Shown in pieces: positions 63,427 to 64,000 of a stretch of 64,000 nt of DNA. Made by a program: the position numbers and the translations under genes. Numbering within the stretch: the first letter of the stretch is position 1; each line of letters starts with the position of its first letter. The stretch is from Roseovarius litoreus (GTDB taxonomy: Bacteria > Pseudomonadota > Alphaproteobacteria > Rhodobacterales > Rhodobacteraceae). The stretch covers positions 744,001 through 808,000 of the forward strand of contig NZ_FRCB01000001.1 in NCBI RefSeq assembly GCF_900142765.1. The letters are read 5' to 3'. Below the pieces are notes generated by a model. It did no database searches, had not been told where the DNA came from, and worked only from the letters and a program-made list of their open reading frames with translations.

Positions 63427-64000
63427 GTGACGACCGAGACATCCGCCGTAACGCCGATGATGGCGCAATACCTTGAGATCAAGGCAGAATATCCGGGGGC
63501 GCTGCTGTTCTACCGGATGGGCGATTTCTATGAGTTGTTCTTTGACGATGCGGTGGCCGCCGCAGAGGCGTTGGATATCGCGCTGACCAAGCGCGGCAAG
63601 CATCTGGGCGAGGATATCGCCATGTGCGGGGTGCCGGTGCATTCGGCCGAGAATTACCTGCTGACGCTGATCCGCAAGGGATTTCGGGTGGCGGTTTGCG
63701 AGCAGCTCGAGAGCCCGGAAGAGGCCAAGAAACGCGGCTCGAAATCAGTGGTCAAGCGCGGGGTCGTGCGGCTGGTGACACCGGGCACCCTGACGGAAGA
63801 AAGCCTGCTGGAGGCACGTCGGCACAATTATCTGGCCAGTTTCGCGCGGGTGCGCGGCGACGGCGCGCTGGCCTGGGTCGATATTTCCACGGGCAGCTTC
63901 CACGTGATGCCGCTGACCGAGGTGCGGCTTGGCCCGGAGTTGGCGCGGCTGGCCCCCTCAGAGGTGGTTCTGGCCGATGGGGATCAGGCGGATTTGGGTG
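63427..64000 (+). CDS. mutS: DNA mismatch repair protein MutS, N-terminal fragment
   Basis: The first 191 residues of MutS are present and the gene continues past the window edge. They show [23 protein letters not shown] and [11 protein letters not shown], the mismatch-recognition domain with its Phe-x-Glu, then [12 protein letters not shown] and [15 protein letters not shown]. The start is GTG with a G-rich run (GGGGGGC) upstream. It is divergent from maeB with 137 bases between. Confidence 0.95.
   Translation, partial: MTTETSAVTPMMAQYLEIKAEYPGALLFYRMGDFYELFFDDAVAAAEALDIALTKRGKHLGEDIAMCGVPVHSAENYLLTLIRKGFRVAVCEQLESPEEAKKRGSKSVVKRGVVRLVTPGTLTEESLLEARRHNYLASFARVRGDGALAWVDISTGSFHVMPLTEVRLGPELARLAPSEVVLADGDQADLG

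Noticed and set aside
61196-63430. A 744-codon plus-strand frame opposite maeB
   Set aside because: It is antisense of maeB, with Gly/His-rich composition and no recognisable domain.

Overview
The window looks like chromosomal DNA from an alphaproteobacterium of the order Rhodobacterales (Roseobacter group). It is GC-rich and dense with genes. The order is: a gltD-gltB pair, lptC-lptA-lptB-hpf-ptsN without rpoN, secA divergent from a PpiC-argJ-mutT unit, a rimP-nusA-ylxR-infB operon, and an argG/ilvA neighbourhood. The proteins read like roseobacter homologues. I could run no database search, so the taxon is inferred from gene order and protein character. There is no rRNA, CRISPR, insertion sequence or prophage. 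Nearly everything is housekeeping or cell-envelope related, apart from one glycan locus and several short non-coding repeats.

Layout. 1-255: tail of a methyltransferase. 256-690: non-coding, with a GC-rich repeat pair and the gltB terminator. 691-6820: glutamate synthase, small-subunit gene first. 7039-9714: undecaprenyl pyrophosphate phosphatase, an NDUFA9-like protein, tRNA-Leu(CAG) and RNase D. 9718-12928: LPS transport genes, then ribosome hibernation and PTS-Ntr genes. 12939-22876: surface-glycan locus with a two-part sulfotransferase, a GT14-type transferase, twin GT2 transferases, galE, galU, a KdsB-like cytidylyltransferase, CysQ and a KpsM-like permease. 22891-27825: alkB, dnaK-dnaJ, radC. 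27822-30467: a phosphate-binding-protein/OmpA fusion and a secreted protein of unknown function. 30563-35937: secA, PpiC-type isomerase, argJ, mutT. 36008-41347: infB-ylxR-nusA-rimP on the minus strand, with a promoter and a terminator-like leader. 41604-46500: pip, ubiG, marR, nitrilase-family hydrolase, grxC, comF, BioC-like protein. 46558-49909: hemH and an envelope group (62-aa membrane peptide, two L,D-transpeptidases, CAP-domain lipoprotein). 49990-53957: RlmD/TrmA-type methyltransferase, CCA-adding enzyme, Nudix hydrolase and Hsp33 in an overlapping operon. 54091-55840: receiver-PP2C protein divergent from a lone Hpt protein. 55837-63289: ilvA, argG, a sulfotransferase-like protein, a class IV aminotransferase, msrA, maeB. 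From 63427: the start of mutS.

How the parts fit. The glycan locus is coherent on paper. GalU and GalE make UDP-glucose and UDP-galactose, the transferases use them, and the sulfotransferase would decorate the product from PAPS. CysQ would remove the PAP by-product. The KdsB-like enzyme would activate a nulosonic acid, and the permease would export the chain. No ATPase partner for the permease lies in the window. The most unusual non-coding signals are two matching arrays of four 11-bp repeats, one upstream of radC and one upstream of the rimP operon. A second pair of matching elements carries palindromic CGTACG and TGTACACAAAT sequences, one in the gltD-gltB gap and one after argG.
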